From: Spirochaetaceae bacterium
GTDB taxonomy: Bacteria; Spirochaetota; Spirochaetia; DSM-27196; SKKC01
Direction of reading: 5' to 3'
Assembly (NCBI GenBank): GCA_003554375.1
Contig: PWGF01000287.1
Span: forward strand, 1-11,342
DNA length: 11,342 bases
Part shown: positions 1 to 6,637 of the stretch, piece by piece
How the letters are laid out: each line of letters begins with the position of its first letter
How positions within the stretch are numbered: position 1 is the first letter of the stretch
Position numbers and translations under genes: made by a program
Notes under the pieces: generated by a model
Told to the model about the DNA's origin: nothing
Seen by the model: only the letters and a program-made list of their open reading frames with translations
The model's database searches: none

Positions 1-2
1 CG

Positions 3-740
3 CGTGCTGCGGCCGAGGCGGATGTGCCCGTCATCTCGGACGAGGTCTTCAGCCATTTCCTCCGTGGTGCTCCGAACTCAGGGAACGCTCCGAGGATTGC
101 GCGTTTCGCACAGGAAGCGGGCGCGCGGATTTGCACGCTCAACGGATTGTCCAAAATCTGCGCTGCTCCCGATCTGAAGGTCGCGTGGTTTGGGTGCTCA
201 GGGCCGTGGCGGGAATCCGATCTTGAGCGGCTCGAGCTCGTCAATGACACGTATCTGAATGCTTCCGGTCCTTCGCAGCACACGGTGGCGGCTCTACTGG
301 GTGATCACGCGACTCGGCGGAAGATCGTTCAACAGGTCGAAAATCTCCGCAATGTCCTGGACCGCTGGGCGGAGCGCGTAAACCGCGATCCGGCGGTGCC
401 GCTTCTCGTGCACCCGACTCGGGGTGGTATCCATTTTGTGGTGGAGTCCGCGTGCCGACGAACCGGCGAGTGGGCGGAGTTGCCTGCGGACAGGGGAGGG
501 GCGTCCGGTTTCACGAATTCGCCTCCGTTAGGAGCCGGGAGCTCGGCGGGGCGGTTCGATGATGAGGAGGCCGCGCTCGAACTGCTTCGGGAGACCGGTG
601 TACTCGTGCACCCCGGATATTTCTACGGTATGGAGGATCAGATACGAACGTACTGGGTAGGAACTCTGATCGCCCTGGGCACAGCAGGCACGCAGGCTCT
701 GGGGCTCGTGGAAGCATTCTCTCGGGAGGTATTACAGTGA
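3..740 (+). CDS. PLP-dependent aminotransferase, class I/II (5'-truncated)
   Basis: This is the C-terminal part of a fold-type I aminotransferase. The frame is open to the left edge, so the true start lies outside; the GTG at 24 is an internal Val codon. The motif VISDEVFSHF gives the PLP-pyridine Asp. The Schiff-base lysine is in NGLSKICAAPDLKVAWFG (codon 153-155). A later DDEEAALELLRETGVLVHPGYFY stretch, seen in pieces, is the usual small-domain motif of AspC/alanine-type aminotransferases. About 245 residues are visible, which fits the C-terminal 60% of a 390-430 residue enzyme. Between GGIHFVVE and DDEEAALELL lies an unusually long Gly/Ser/Pro-rich stretch of about 35 residues (nt 450-557). 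The amino-acid substrate cannot be read from the sequence. The gene ends 6 nt before a hairpin and is probably a separate unit from the downstream oxidoreductase. Confidence 0.9.
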   Translation, partial: RAAAEADVPVISDEVFSHFLRGAPNSGNAPRIARFAQEAGARICTLNGLSKICAAPDLKVAWFGCSGPWRESDLERLELVNDTYLNASGPSQHTVAALLGDHATRRKIVQQVENLRNVLDRWAERVNRDPAVPLLVHPTRGGIHFVVESACRRTGEWAELPADRGGASGFTNSPPLGAGSSAGRFDDEEAALELLRETGVLVHPGYFYGMEDQIRTYWVGTLIALGTAGTQALGLVEAFSREVLQ

Positions 741-745
741 GGTTG

Positions 746-778
746 GTAAACGCCATGTCGGCGCCGTTCGGCGTTTGC
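746..778 (+). terminator. Putative hairpin terminator after the aminotransferase
   Basis: The arms GTAAACGCC (746-754) and GGCGTTTGC (770-778) pair over 9 positions with one G-T wobble. The 15-nt loop contains the palindrome CGGCGCCG. The hairpin starts 6 nt after the aminotransferase stop. The following tract (GTAATACTTCTT) is only moderately T-rich, so termination strength is uncertain. Confidence 0.45.
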
Positions 779-803
779 GTAATACTTCTTCGTATCGTAT
801 GGT
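775..803 (+). promoter_or_regulatory. Possible promoter for the FAD oxidoreductase
   Basis: TTGCGT (775-780) and TATGGT (798-803) are separated by 17 bp and precede the oxidoreductase start by about 60 nt. A second -10-like TATAGT (834-839) is closer to consensus but lacks a recognisable -35. The -35 overlaps the 3' arm of the preceding hairpin. Support is weak. Confidence 0.3.
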
Positions 804-864
804 AGGCTCTGAAAGCAGCAGCGGTACGGCCGGTATAGTATGAGCGCCGGACCAACGGGAGCGT

Positions 865-1872
865 ATGAAACGGGATCAACGGTATGATGCGATTATCGTG
901 GGCGGTGGCGTTGCCGGCCTCAGTGCTGCGCGGCAACTCCAGGGGACCGGTTCGAGTGTTCTGGTGCTGGAGTCAAACTTGTCTCCCGGCGGACGGCTCA
1001 GAAGTCCCCGGATCGAGGGCTCGGTCTTCGATGACGGGGCTCCGTTTTTCCAGGTACATGACGTTAGATTTCAACGAATCGTGGACCGCTGGATAGCGAG
1101 CGGAATTGTACGAGAGTGGACGCGAGGCTACGTGAGAGACGATGGGACGGTGGACGCCGATGGGGAGCCACGGTATTGCGGAGTTCCGGGTATGTCCGCA
1201 ATACCGGAAGCACTTGCAGAGGGTCTGTCTGTCCGCTGTAACGCACGGGTGACTGCGGTACGTGAAGAGGGAGGCGCATATACTGTCTTCACTTCGGACG
1301 CGCAGGAGTTCAGAGCGGTGTCGGTGATTCTGGCTGTCCCGGTACCGCATGTGCCGTCGATGCTTCACAAAGTGGACTCGCTGATAGAGAAAGAGCTGCA
1401 GAGCATCCGCTATGCTCCGTTATTGACCATTCTGGCGCTCTGTACTGAAGATGATCCGGTACCTGGACCGGGGATCGTGCAGCCGGGCGGTCCGGTGGCG
1501 TCATTGATCGTGGACAACACGAAGAAAGGGATGCCGAGCGACCGCAGCGCGGTAGCCATCCATACGACCACAGCGTTCAGCAGACAGTTCTTTGATCGAC
1601 CGGATGGCGTAGTGATCGCTGCTGTCGTGGGCGCGGTAGAGAAGTGGCTGGACCTCTCTAGGGCGCGGGTGCAGGTTACCCGGTGGCCTCACGCGCGCGT
1701 CTTGCAGACGATCAATCGCCCTTACGTGACGATATCCAAGAGCCCTCCGCTTGTGTGCGCCGGTGATGGCGTGGCCGGGACGCGAGTTGAGCAGGCCGCT
1801 ATGAGCGGTATCGATGCTGCCGAGCATGTCAGGGAACTGCTCGGTCTTCCTGAGGCATCTTCGGAACTATGA
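865..1872 (+). CDS. Renalase-like FAD/NAD(P)-dependent oxidoreductase
   Basis: This 335-residue flavoprotein belongs to the amine-oxidase/renalase-like group. The N-terminal Rossmann motif reads DAIIVGGGVAGLSAARQL (GGGVAG at residues 13-18). It is followed by the ribose-binding acidic residue in VLVLES (Glu36), the PGGRL turn (41-45) and FDDGAPFF (55-62), the equivalent of the D-x-GAQ-FF motif of renalase-like proteins. The C-terminal FAD motif is CAGDGVAGTRVEQAAMSG, about 35 residues from the end. No signal peptide is evident, so it should be cytosolic. The start ATG has a GGGAG ribosome-binding site 4 nt upstream. The substrate is unknown: bacterial renalase-like enzymes oxidise off-pathway dihydronicotinamides, but this cannot be claimed here. 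The last 6 bp overlap the convergent metalloregulator. No sequence sign links it to metal transport. Confidence 0.87.
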   Translation: MKRDQRYDAIIVGGGVAGLSAARQLQGTGSSVLVLESNLSPGGRLRSPRIEGSVFDDGAPFFQVHDVRFQRIVDRWIASGIVREWTRGYVRDDGTVDADGEPRYCGVPGMSAIPEALAEGLSVRCNARVTAVREEGGAYTVFTSDAQEFRAVSVILAVPVPHVPSMLHKVDSLIEKELQSIRYAPLLTILALCTEDDPVPGPGIVQPGGPVASLIVDNTKKGMPSDRSAVAIHTTTAFSRQFFDRPDGVVIAAVVGAVEKWLDLSRARVQVTRWPHARVLQTINRPYVTISKSPPLVCAGDGVAGTRVEQAAMSGIDAAEHVRELLGLPEASSEL

Positions 1873-2424
1873 AGAGGGCGGGGCCGCCTGACCGGAATCG
1901 CGCTGGGATGGAAGCGAGTCACGGTCCTCCTCGCATAGGTCGCACCCGTCCTGATTCCTCGTGCAGAAGTAGCCGATCGCTTCGTTCCATCTGACTTTCT
2001 CGAACGGACAGCTCTCGTAGTACTGGACAAACCGACTCAAGCGGTTGAACAGCGTGGCGGATACGCGGTGCTCCATTTGGCAGGCATCGGCTTCCGCCGT
2101 CTGCTCGTCCATGCCCAACACCTTGATGAAGAACTGGCGCAGGGTGGTGTACTTCTCCAGAATGTCGCGAGCAAGCTGTTCTCCGTCGTCAGTAAGCGTT
2201 ACAATATCGTAGGGCGCGTAGTTGATGAGGCCGCGGTTCGAGAGAGTCCGAAGTGCACCGGTCACCGAGGAGTTTATAACGCCCAGCTCGTGCGCGATGT
2301 CGGTTACCCGAGCGGCCTTCTTCTTCTGCTCGATCTGATAGATTGTCTTGAGGTACATCTCTAGGCTTTCAGAGAGCGGATGCTCGGCGGGGCCCGCTCG
2401 CGAGGTCAGCTGTTTTTTTGCCAT
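1867..2424 (-). CDS. DtxR-family metal-dependent transcriptional repressor
   Basis: This 185-residue winged-helix regulator would sense Fe(II) or Mn(II) and repress metal uptake. It begins with the family helix SLEMYLKTIYQIEQ. The HTH is at about 38-66, with recognition segment GVINSSVTGALRTLSNRGL, and the dimerisation/metal domain follows. Aligned by eye with DtxR, primary-site ligands are conserved: Met23 (DtxR M10), Cys115 (C102), Glu118 (E105) and His119 (H106). Ancillary-site positions look replaced: Tyr92 for H79, Arg96 for E83 and Glu111 near H98. MntR's D8/E11 pair is absent (Met/Lys). The tail has Cys139, Cys154, Cys161 and Cys164 (CPF...YFC...CDLC) and there is no SH3-like domain. 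A strong GGGAGGATTGAGTT ribosome-binding region precedes the ATG. It lies 106 nt downstream of the iron ATPase on the same strand, so it is probably read through from that operon, perhaps with its own promoter as well. Confidence 0.93.
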   Translation of the reverse strand: MAKKQLTSRAGPAEHPLSESLEMYLKTIYQIEQKKKAARVTDIAHELGVINSSVTGALRTLSNRGLINYAPYDIVTLTDDGEQLARDILEKYTTLRQFFIKVLGMDEQTAEADACQMEHRVSATLFNRLSRFVQYYESCPFEKVRWNEAIGYFCTRNQDGCDLCEEDRDSLPSQRDSGQAAPPSS

Positions 2425-2470
2425 AACTCAATCCTCCCGAATGACGCCAATGATCCATCCATTTAGTTGC

Positions 2471-2506
2471 AGCCCGAAGGGGCTCCTCAGGACAGCCTCA
2501 GGACAG
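2471..2506 (-). repeat. Tandem 11-bp repeat plus small hairpin upstream of the regulator gene
   Basis: The plus strand reads CCTCAGGACAG twice head-to-tail (2485-2506). Immediately beside it is a 5-bp stem, AGCCC (2471-2475) and GGGCT (2480-2484), with loop GAAG. Read on the coding (minus) strand, the repeat comes first and the hairpin second, between the iron ATPase stop and the regulator's ribosome-binding site. It could be replication slippage, a paired protein site or a weak attenuator; nothing distinguishes these. Confidence 0.5.
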
Positions 2507-2530
2507 ATGGCCGGCAGAGCCGTCGAAGCT

Positions 2531-3652
2531 TTAGGGGCTCCGGTCGGCCTGACCGGCCGTCTGAGCCGTCTCCTGATACTGCTCGGGAACGCTCTGCGTG
2601 GCTCGGCAAAGGCCGGCTTGCCTGAGCACCACAGCCGGTTCGCGCGGTACGAGGTGCACACGCTCCCCGGCGTAGAACGACCGAGTGTACTCCGTATGGG
2701 CCACATACGTCCTCCCATTATATTGTACACGGTACGTCAGGTCGTGACCACGGAATTCCCGGCTCTCGACTACGGCCGGCGGGTGCTGTCCATGCTCGGC
2801 ATTCCCGGCCCGCTCAAGCTCCAGATGCTCCGGGCGTAAGCTCAATAGCACGGTACCTTCTCCCTCACGATCGATCGGGATCGCGCCGAGCTCGGTCTCG
2901 GCGAAGCTCCCGTGCGCTTCTCCTCGCAACAGATTGGCCCGACCCAGAAACTGTGCAACAAACGGAGTCTGTGGCCGCATGTAGATCTCTTCCGGCTTGC
3001 CGATCTGCTCGATACGGCCGTCACGCATGACCGCAATGCGGTCACAGAACGAAAGCGCTTCCTCCTGGTCATGGGTGACGAGCATCGCAGTCATGTCGGC
3101 GCACCTCAGAAGGTGCCGGACATCGCGCCGTGTGCTGTCCCGGAGGGCAGCATCCAGATTGGAGAACGGCTCGTCCATGAGGAGAATCTCCGGGTCAGCT
3201 GCCAGTGCCCGCGCCAATGCAACCCGCTGCTGTTGTCCCCCGGATAGGGCGTCCGGAGTCTTATCCGCCTGGCTGGAGAGGCCTACCAAGTTGAGGAGCT
3301 CGGTGGCGCGTTGCCGGCGCTGATGGCGGGGAAGCTTGTGGAGCGCGAACAGGATATTGCCCCGGACCGTGCGGTTCGGCAGGAGCGCATAGTCTTGAAA
3401 AACAAGACCGATTCGTCGCTTCTCCGGGGGAAGGTTCAGGATCGACCGACCGTCGAGAAGCACGTCGCCCTCGTCCGGCTGCTCGAACCCCGCCATAACG
3501 CGCAACGTCGTCGTTTTGCCGCAGCCGCTCGGCCCCAGCAGGCCGAATATCTCCCCCGACTCGACGGCAAATGTTGCCCGGTCGACTGCCGGCGGACGAT
3601 CGGCTGTGAAGCGCTTGGTTATGTTCTGTAGTTCTACATGCGGTGTAGGCAT
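2531..3652 (-). CDS. fbpC: Ferric iron ABC transporter, ATP-binding protein (FbpC/FutC type)
   Basis: This 373-residue ATPase energises periplasmic Fe(III) import. The nucleotide-binding domain is complete: Walker A GPSGCGKTT (40-48), Q-loop VFQDYALLP (Gln86), signature LSGGQQQR (136-143), Walker B ILLMDEP (156-162), D-loop SNLD and H-loop His194 in LVTHDQEEAL. Residues from about 235 onward form a TOBE-like regulatory domain (LSLRPEHLELE...). This is the CysA/FbpC-type architecture, where that domain often senses substrate or regulator. The last 25-30 residues are Gln/Ala-rich and look like an uncharacteristic tail. The start ATG has a strong GGGAGG site with a 6-nt spacer. A 54-nt gap after the permease stop carries a perfect hairpin. 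Alternative substrates of this ATPase class (sulfate, polyamine) are excluded by the neighbouring binding protein. Confidence 0.95.
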   Translation of the reverse strand: MPTPHVELQNITKRFTADRPPAVDRATFAVESGEIFGLLGPSGCGKTTTLRVMAGFEQPDEGDVLLDGRSILNLPPEKRRIGLVFQDYALLPNRTVRGNILFALHKLPRHQRRQRATELLNLVGLSSQADKTPDALSGGQQQRVALARALAADPEILLMDEPFSNLDAALRDSTRRDVRHLLRCADMTAMLVTHDQEEALSFCDRIAVMRDGRIEQIGKPEEIYMRPQTPFVAQFLGRANLLRGEAHGSFAETELGAIPIDREGEGTVLLSLRPEHLELERAGNAEHGQHPPAVVESREFRGHDLTYRVQYNGRTYVAHTEYTRSFYAGERVHLVPREPAVVLRQAGLCRATQSVPEQYQETAQTAGQADRSP

Positions 3653-3666
3653 CGGTATCCTCCCGT

Positions 3667-3687
3667 CGGGCTCTCGGATCGAGCCCG
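3667..3687 (-). other. Intercistronic stem-loop immediately upstream of the fbpC ribosome-binding site
   Basis: A perfect 7-bp inverted repeat, CGGGCTC (3667-3673) and GAGCCCG (3681-3687), has a 7-nt loop. On the mRNA it ends 2 nt before the GGGAGG site of the ATPase gene. The position suggests control of translation or an mRNA-stability/processing element between permease and ATPase. There is no T-run, so a terminator is unlikely. Confidence 0.55.
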
Positions 3688-3706
3688 GATTCGGTCGTCA
3701 GTGTCG

Positions 3707-5305
3707 CTATTGAGCAGGGTACGGGCCTCCTTCGTACCGGAGTAGGAGCCCGACAAAGAGGCAGGAGCAGAGAACGATGGCGAAAGCATACGGTGCCGCT
3801 GCGGTCATCATGGCCTCCGAGGTCCTGGTGAAGACGGCAACGGACAGCGTCGTGAAGCCCGTCGGCGCTAGGAGGAATGCGATCGGAAGCTCCTTCAACG
3901 CCATAACAAACACTAACATAAGCGAGGCGAGTATGCCCCGGCGCAAGAGCGGAAGAATCGCTCGTACAAACGCAGTGACCGGCCGATATCCCACCGAGCG
4001 GGCCGCTTCCTCGAGTCGCCGTGGCGCTTGCAGGAGCGTGCTCCGTATCGGCCCCATAGCCAGCGCCAGAAAGCTCAAGGCGTAGGCACCTACCAAGAGC
4101 GGGAGCGTCTGGTAGAGGAATGGAGCGGCCCGGAGGGCGAAAAACACCAGAGCCAGGGCGAACGCAAGCGGCGGGACCGCGTAGCCCACGTAGGCCACGC
4201 GCTCGGCGAATCCGGACATTCGGGAAGGGTAGCGTACACGCAGGTATGCGATCGGCAATGCCGGCAAGACGGCCCCTGCGGCTGCAGGTGCCGAGGCAAG
4301 GACCGAGTTCGCAAACGCACCGAGCACGTCTCCGAGCGCACCCCAGGGCGGACGGATCACCATCCAGGAGACCAGCGTGCCCACCGGGAGCACGACTGAT
4401 GCGCCCACGATAACCAGAACGAACGTGATGGCCAGGGGCTTGTAGGTTCCCAGCGGGATGCGCGGTGCGACTCGCGCTACGCCGCTGCCAACTCGCGCGA
4501 CGCGGGCGCGGCGCAGGTGCCACATTTCGCCGAGCATGGGGATCGCAGCCAGAGCCAGGAGCATGAGGGAGAGCACAGCCGCGTACACGCGATCGAACGC
4601 TCCGGAGTACTGAGTGAATATCGCGTAGCTGAAGACCTCGAAGCGCATGAGCGCAACCGCTCCAAAGTCGCCGAATACGTACAACCCGACGATGACCCAC
4701 GACGCGAAGAGGGCCGGAAAGAGAAGCGGAAGCACCACACGCAGGAAGACCTGACGGGGGCGGTACCCCAGGCTGCGAGCACTCTCCTCGATGCTCGGGT
4801 CGAATCCGGCGAGCGCCGAACGGACGTTGAGGAATACATATGGATAGCAGTACAGAGTAAGCGCCAGGAGAGCCCCCACAAAGCCGGTCGGCCTCGGAAT
4901 CGCCCAGCCGAAAAGCTCGGCAGCTAGCCCCAAGTTTCCGCCAAGGCTGAGAAGGGCATACGCCATGACATATCCGGGAACCGCGAGTGGCACCACCGCC
5001 AGTACCGTCACGAAGCGGCGGCCCGGAAGGTCCGTTCGGGTGGTGAGCCACGCCAGCGCGAGGCCTATCACCGTGGTAAGCGTGACGACCCCGAGCCCGA
5101 GTCGAACCGTATTCCATAGGAGGGTGAGTGTTCGTGTCCGGAAAACCAGGTCGAAAAGCGTGCTGGTATCGGCCTCGGCCGCGCGGAGGGCGAGGTAGGC
5201 CAAGGGAACGACCATAGCCGCCGCTACGAGGAGCGGCGGCAGTGAGAGGAGGACAGGTGGGGCGCTCCGCTGTTTGGCTCGCTGCCGAACGCCCCCGTTT
5301 CTCAC
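3707..5305 (-). CDS. fbpB: Ferric iron ABC transporter, fused double permease (FbpB type)
   Basis: This 532-residue inner-membrane protein contains two permease domains in tandem, as in FbpB/AfuB/CysTW-like iron permeases. About twelve hydrophobic segments are visible, for example around 18-42, 64-88, 97-120, 142-163, 190-215 and 240-260 in the first half, and 290-317, 330-355, 372-394, 400-420, 450-480 and 500-523 in the second. Each half has an EAA loop that contacts the ATPase: EESARSLGYRP (173-183) and LEEAARSVGYRP (431-442). The start is a GTG at 5305, overlapping the binding-protein stop as GTGA, which implies translational coupling; a G-rich tract lies just upstream. Length matches the usual 520-560 residues of the fused family. 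The first 16 residues form a short basic cytoplasmic tail. Confidence 0.95.
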   Translation of the reverse strand: MRNGGVRQRAKQRSAPPVLLSLPPLLVAAAMVVPLAYLALRAAEADTSTLFDLVFRTRTLTLLWNTVRLGLGVVTLTTVIGLALAWLTTRTDLPGRRFVTVLAVVPLAVPGYVMAYALLSLGGNLGLAAELFGWAIPRPTGFVGALLALTLYCYPYVFLNVRSALAGFDPSIEESARSLGYRPRQVFLRVVLPLLFPALFASWVIVGLYVFGDFGAVALMRFEVFSYAIFTQYSGAFDRVYAAVLSLMLLALAAIPMLGEMWHLRRARVARVGSGVARVAPRIPLGTYKPLAITFVLVIVGASVVLPVGTLVSWMVIRPPWGALGDVLGAFANSVLASAPAAAGAVLPALPIAYLRVRYPSRMSGFAERVAYVGYAVPPLAFALALVFFALRAAPFLYQTLPLLVGAYALSFLALAMGPIRSTLLQAPRRLEEAARSVGYRPVTAFVRAILPLLRRGILASLMLVFVMALKELPIAFLLAPTGFTTLSVAVFTRTSEAMMTAAAPYAFAIVLCSCLFVGLLLRYEGGPYPAQ

Positions 5306-6441
5306 AGAGCCCCCGCTTCACGCAGTAGCTGCAGTGTTCCGTCGAGATCTTCCAGGAGGTCCAGATCGAGATCGGGACTTGCCGCCAGGAGACCGTCGAG
5401 TTGCACCAACTGCGGGTGCGGTTCGATTCCCTCGACCGTGGGGTACTCGAAGACCTCTTGGGTGAAGTAGGTCTGTGCCTCGGCGCTCAAGAGATACCGG
5501 AGGAACTCCAACGCCTCCTCCCGGCGCTCGCTGTGGGTAGTGATCCCCGCACCGGCGACGTTCACGAGGTTTCCTACATCCCCGTCGTCGAAAAACACCT
5601 GCTCTACCGGATAGTCGGGATCGTCATCCCGAAAACGGAGAAGATAGTAGTGGTTCACAAGCGCAAAGTCGATCTCGCCTGCGCCGAGCGCCTCGACGAG
5701 GGCGGTGTTGTTGCGATACGCCTCCGCGCCGTTCTCCTGCATCGCCGACACCCATTCGAAGGCGACGTCTTCACCGTGCGCGGTCCTGAGGGCGGTAACG
5801 AACGCTTGGAAGGAGCCGTTCGTAGGCGCCCAACCCACTCGCCCCGCGTAGGGATCGGCCTCAACAAGGTCCAAAACGCTCTCGGCAAGCTCATCGTCCG
5901 AGACCCGGTCCGGCGAATATGCGAGAACCCGTGCGCGGCCGCTCGTTGCAAGCCGGCGGTTCGTGGTGCTGTGGAAGATTTCCGGGAGTGGGTCGGTGAG
6001 CTCTGCCGGGAGCTCGGCAAGGCGGCCCTCGTTTGCAAGGGCGCCGAGCGCGCCTGCGTCCTGCGCCCAGAACAGATCCGCCGGTGAGGCCGATCCCTCC
6101 TCCTGAAGGAGCACCGCCAGCTCGCTTGTTCCGCCGTACCGGACTTCCACTTCTATGCCGGTCTCCGCTTGGAAATCCTCGAGCACCGGCTCCACCAGGC
6201 TTTCGCCCCGGCCGGAGTAGAGGGTAAGGGGCTGCGCCTCCGGCTCGGAGCCTCCCATCGCCGGAAATCCGGTGACGGTCACTAGGGCCACAATGGCTAC
6301 GAGCATCAGCGGAAAGCGTCCGGGCGACAGAGAGCGTCCGGGCGTGCCGGCAGGTGCGGCGACAGCTCGCGGTGCTGCGGCGCCCTCAGTGGCGGTCGTT
6401 CTCTGGGGGATTGTATTTCGTATAGTTCTTTTCAGTAGCAT
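5302..6441 (-). CDS. fbpA: Ferric iron ABC transporter, periplasmic binding protein (FbpA/FutA type)
   Basis: This 379-residue cluster D-type iron-binding protein captures Fe(III) in the periplasm. Family features include LTLYSGRGE (Tyr75), the paired iron-ligand tyrosines in LVNHYYLLR (Tyr265-Tyr266), WAPTNGSFQAFVTALR and the late EYPTVEGIEP segment. The signal sequence is odd: about 45 residues of basic/Pro-rich leader precede the hydrophobic core MLVAIVALVTVTGF (46-59), and no lipobox Cys follows, so the protein is predicted soluble, not lipid-anchored. The ATG at 6441 is chosen because GGAGAGGAAG directly precedes it and a promoter maps about 62 nt upstream. The internal Met46 would give a normal signal peptide but has no clear ribosome-binding site. 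The mature protein is strongly acidic. An 18-bp duplication lies in the leader. Confidence 0.95.
   Translation of the reverse strand: MLLKRTIRNTIPQRTTATEGAAAPRAVAAPAGTPGRSLSPGRFPLMLVAIVALVTVTGFPAMGGSEPEAQPLTLYSGRGESLVEPVLEDFQAETGIEVEVRYGGTSELAVLLQEEGSASPADLFWAQDAGALGALANEGRLAELPAELTDPLPEIFHSTTNRRLATSGRARVLAYSPDRVSDDELAESVLDLVEADPYAGRVGWAPTNGSFQAFVTALRTAHGEDVAFEWVSAMQENGAEAYRNNTALVEALGAGEIDFALVNHYYLLRFRDDDPDYPVEQVFFDDGDVGNLVNVAGAGITTHSERREEALEFLRYLLSAEAQTYFTQEVFEYPTVEGIEPHPQLVQLDGLLAASPDLDLDLLEDLDGTLQLLREAGAL
6315..6344. repeat. Short direct repeat in the fbpA signal-peptide region
   Basis: AGCGTCCGGGCG occurs at 6315-6326 and again at 6333-6344, an 18-bp period that keeps frame. It doubles the peptide PGRxLS/PGRF in the leader before the hydrophobic core. 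It looks like a slippage duplication. Confidence 0.6.
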
Positions 6442-6450
6442 CTTCCTCTC

Positions 6451-6488
6451 CGGGTGCTCGGATCTCCCACCCGCCGGGAAATGCCGGC
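6451..6488 (-). other. Two consecutive stem-loops in the fbpA 5' leader
   Basis: In transcript order, the first stem pairs 6484-6488 with 6473-6477 (CCGGC/GCCGG, 6-nt loop). The second pairs 6468-6473 with 6451-6456 (CACCCG/CGGGTG, 11-nt loop). The stems share one base and the second ends directly at the GGAG ribosome-binding site. A structured leader of about 62 nt that abuts the binding site may affect translation. No known riboswitch class is recognised. Confidence 0.4.
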
Positions 6489-6503
6489 AGCGTATGTGGG
6501 TTT

Positions 6504-6522
6504 CGGGTCCTTATACTACCCG
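6504..6522. promoter_or_regulatory. Candidate operator: 19-bp inverted repeat over the fbp -10 box
   Basis: CGGGTCCTTATACTACCCG has perfect 5-bp outer arms (CGGGT/ACCCG), a 9-bp centre and 6 of 9 symmetric pairs matching. It is centred on 6513, inside the TATAAG -10 box. Its 19-bp length equals that of DtxR/IdeR boxes, but the sequence does not match the TTAGGTTAGGCTAACCTAA consensus. Repressor binding is inferred from position only. Confidence 0.4.
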
Positions 6523-6539
6523 GGCGGAAATTGCGTCAA
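6510..6539 (-). promoter_or_regulatory. Promoter of the ferric iron operon
   Basis: On the minus strand, TTGACG (6539-6534) and TATAAG (6515-6510) are each 5/6 to the sigma70 consensus, with an 18-bp spacer. Predicted transcription start is near 6503, giving a leader of about 62 nt before fbpA. It faces away from the manganese-operon promoter, with about 70 bp between the two -35 boxes. Confidence 0.7.
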
Positions 6540-6592
6540 CCCACGAAAGTTGGGCAAGGCGAACACAAGACGAGCGAGCAAACCCCGCCGCC

Positions 6593-6602
6593 TCTACGTA
6601 GA
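6593..6602. promoter_or_regulatory. Perfect 10-bp palindrome upstream of the manganese-operon -35
   Basis: TCTACGTAGA is a perfect palindrome ending 5 bp before the TTGACA box, at about -42 to -51 from the predicted start. The position suits a regulator site, but a 10-bp palindrome could occur by chance. Confidence 0.25.
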
Positions 6603-6607
6603 TGCAC

Positions 6608-6637
6608 TTGACAATCGCCCCGTCCAACCTGTATATT
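6608..6637 (+). promoter_or_regulatory. Promoter of the manganese-type ABC operon
   Basis: TTGACA (6608-6613), a perfect -35, and TATATT (6632-6637), 5/6 to the -10 consensus, are separated by 18 bp. Predicted transcription start is near 6644, which gives a leader of about 30 nt before the ATG at 6674. This also rules out an upstream in-frame ATG at 6602, because it would lie within the promoter. Confidence 0.78.

Noticed and set aside
3261..5321. A 686-codon minus-strand reading frame
   Set aside because: It is in a shifted frame over the permease and ATPase, is Arg/Gly/Pro/Ser-rich without domains, and the underlying permease and ATPase frames carry full family motifs.
5420..5430. GGTTCGATTCC resembling a tRNA T-loop
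   Set aside because: It lies inside fbpA coding sequence and flanking bases do not form the T stem or an acceptor stem.
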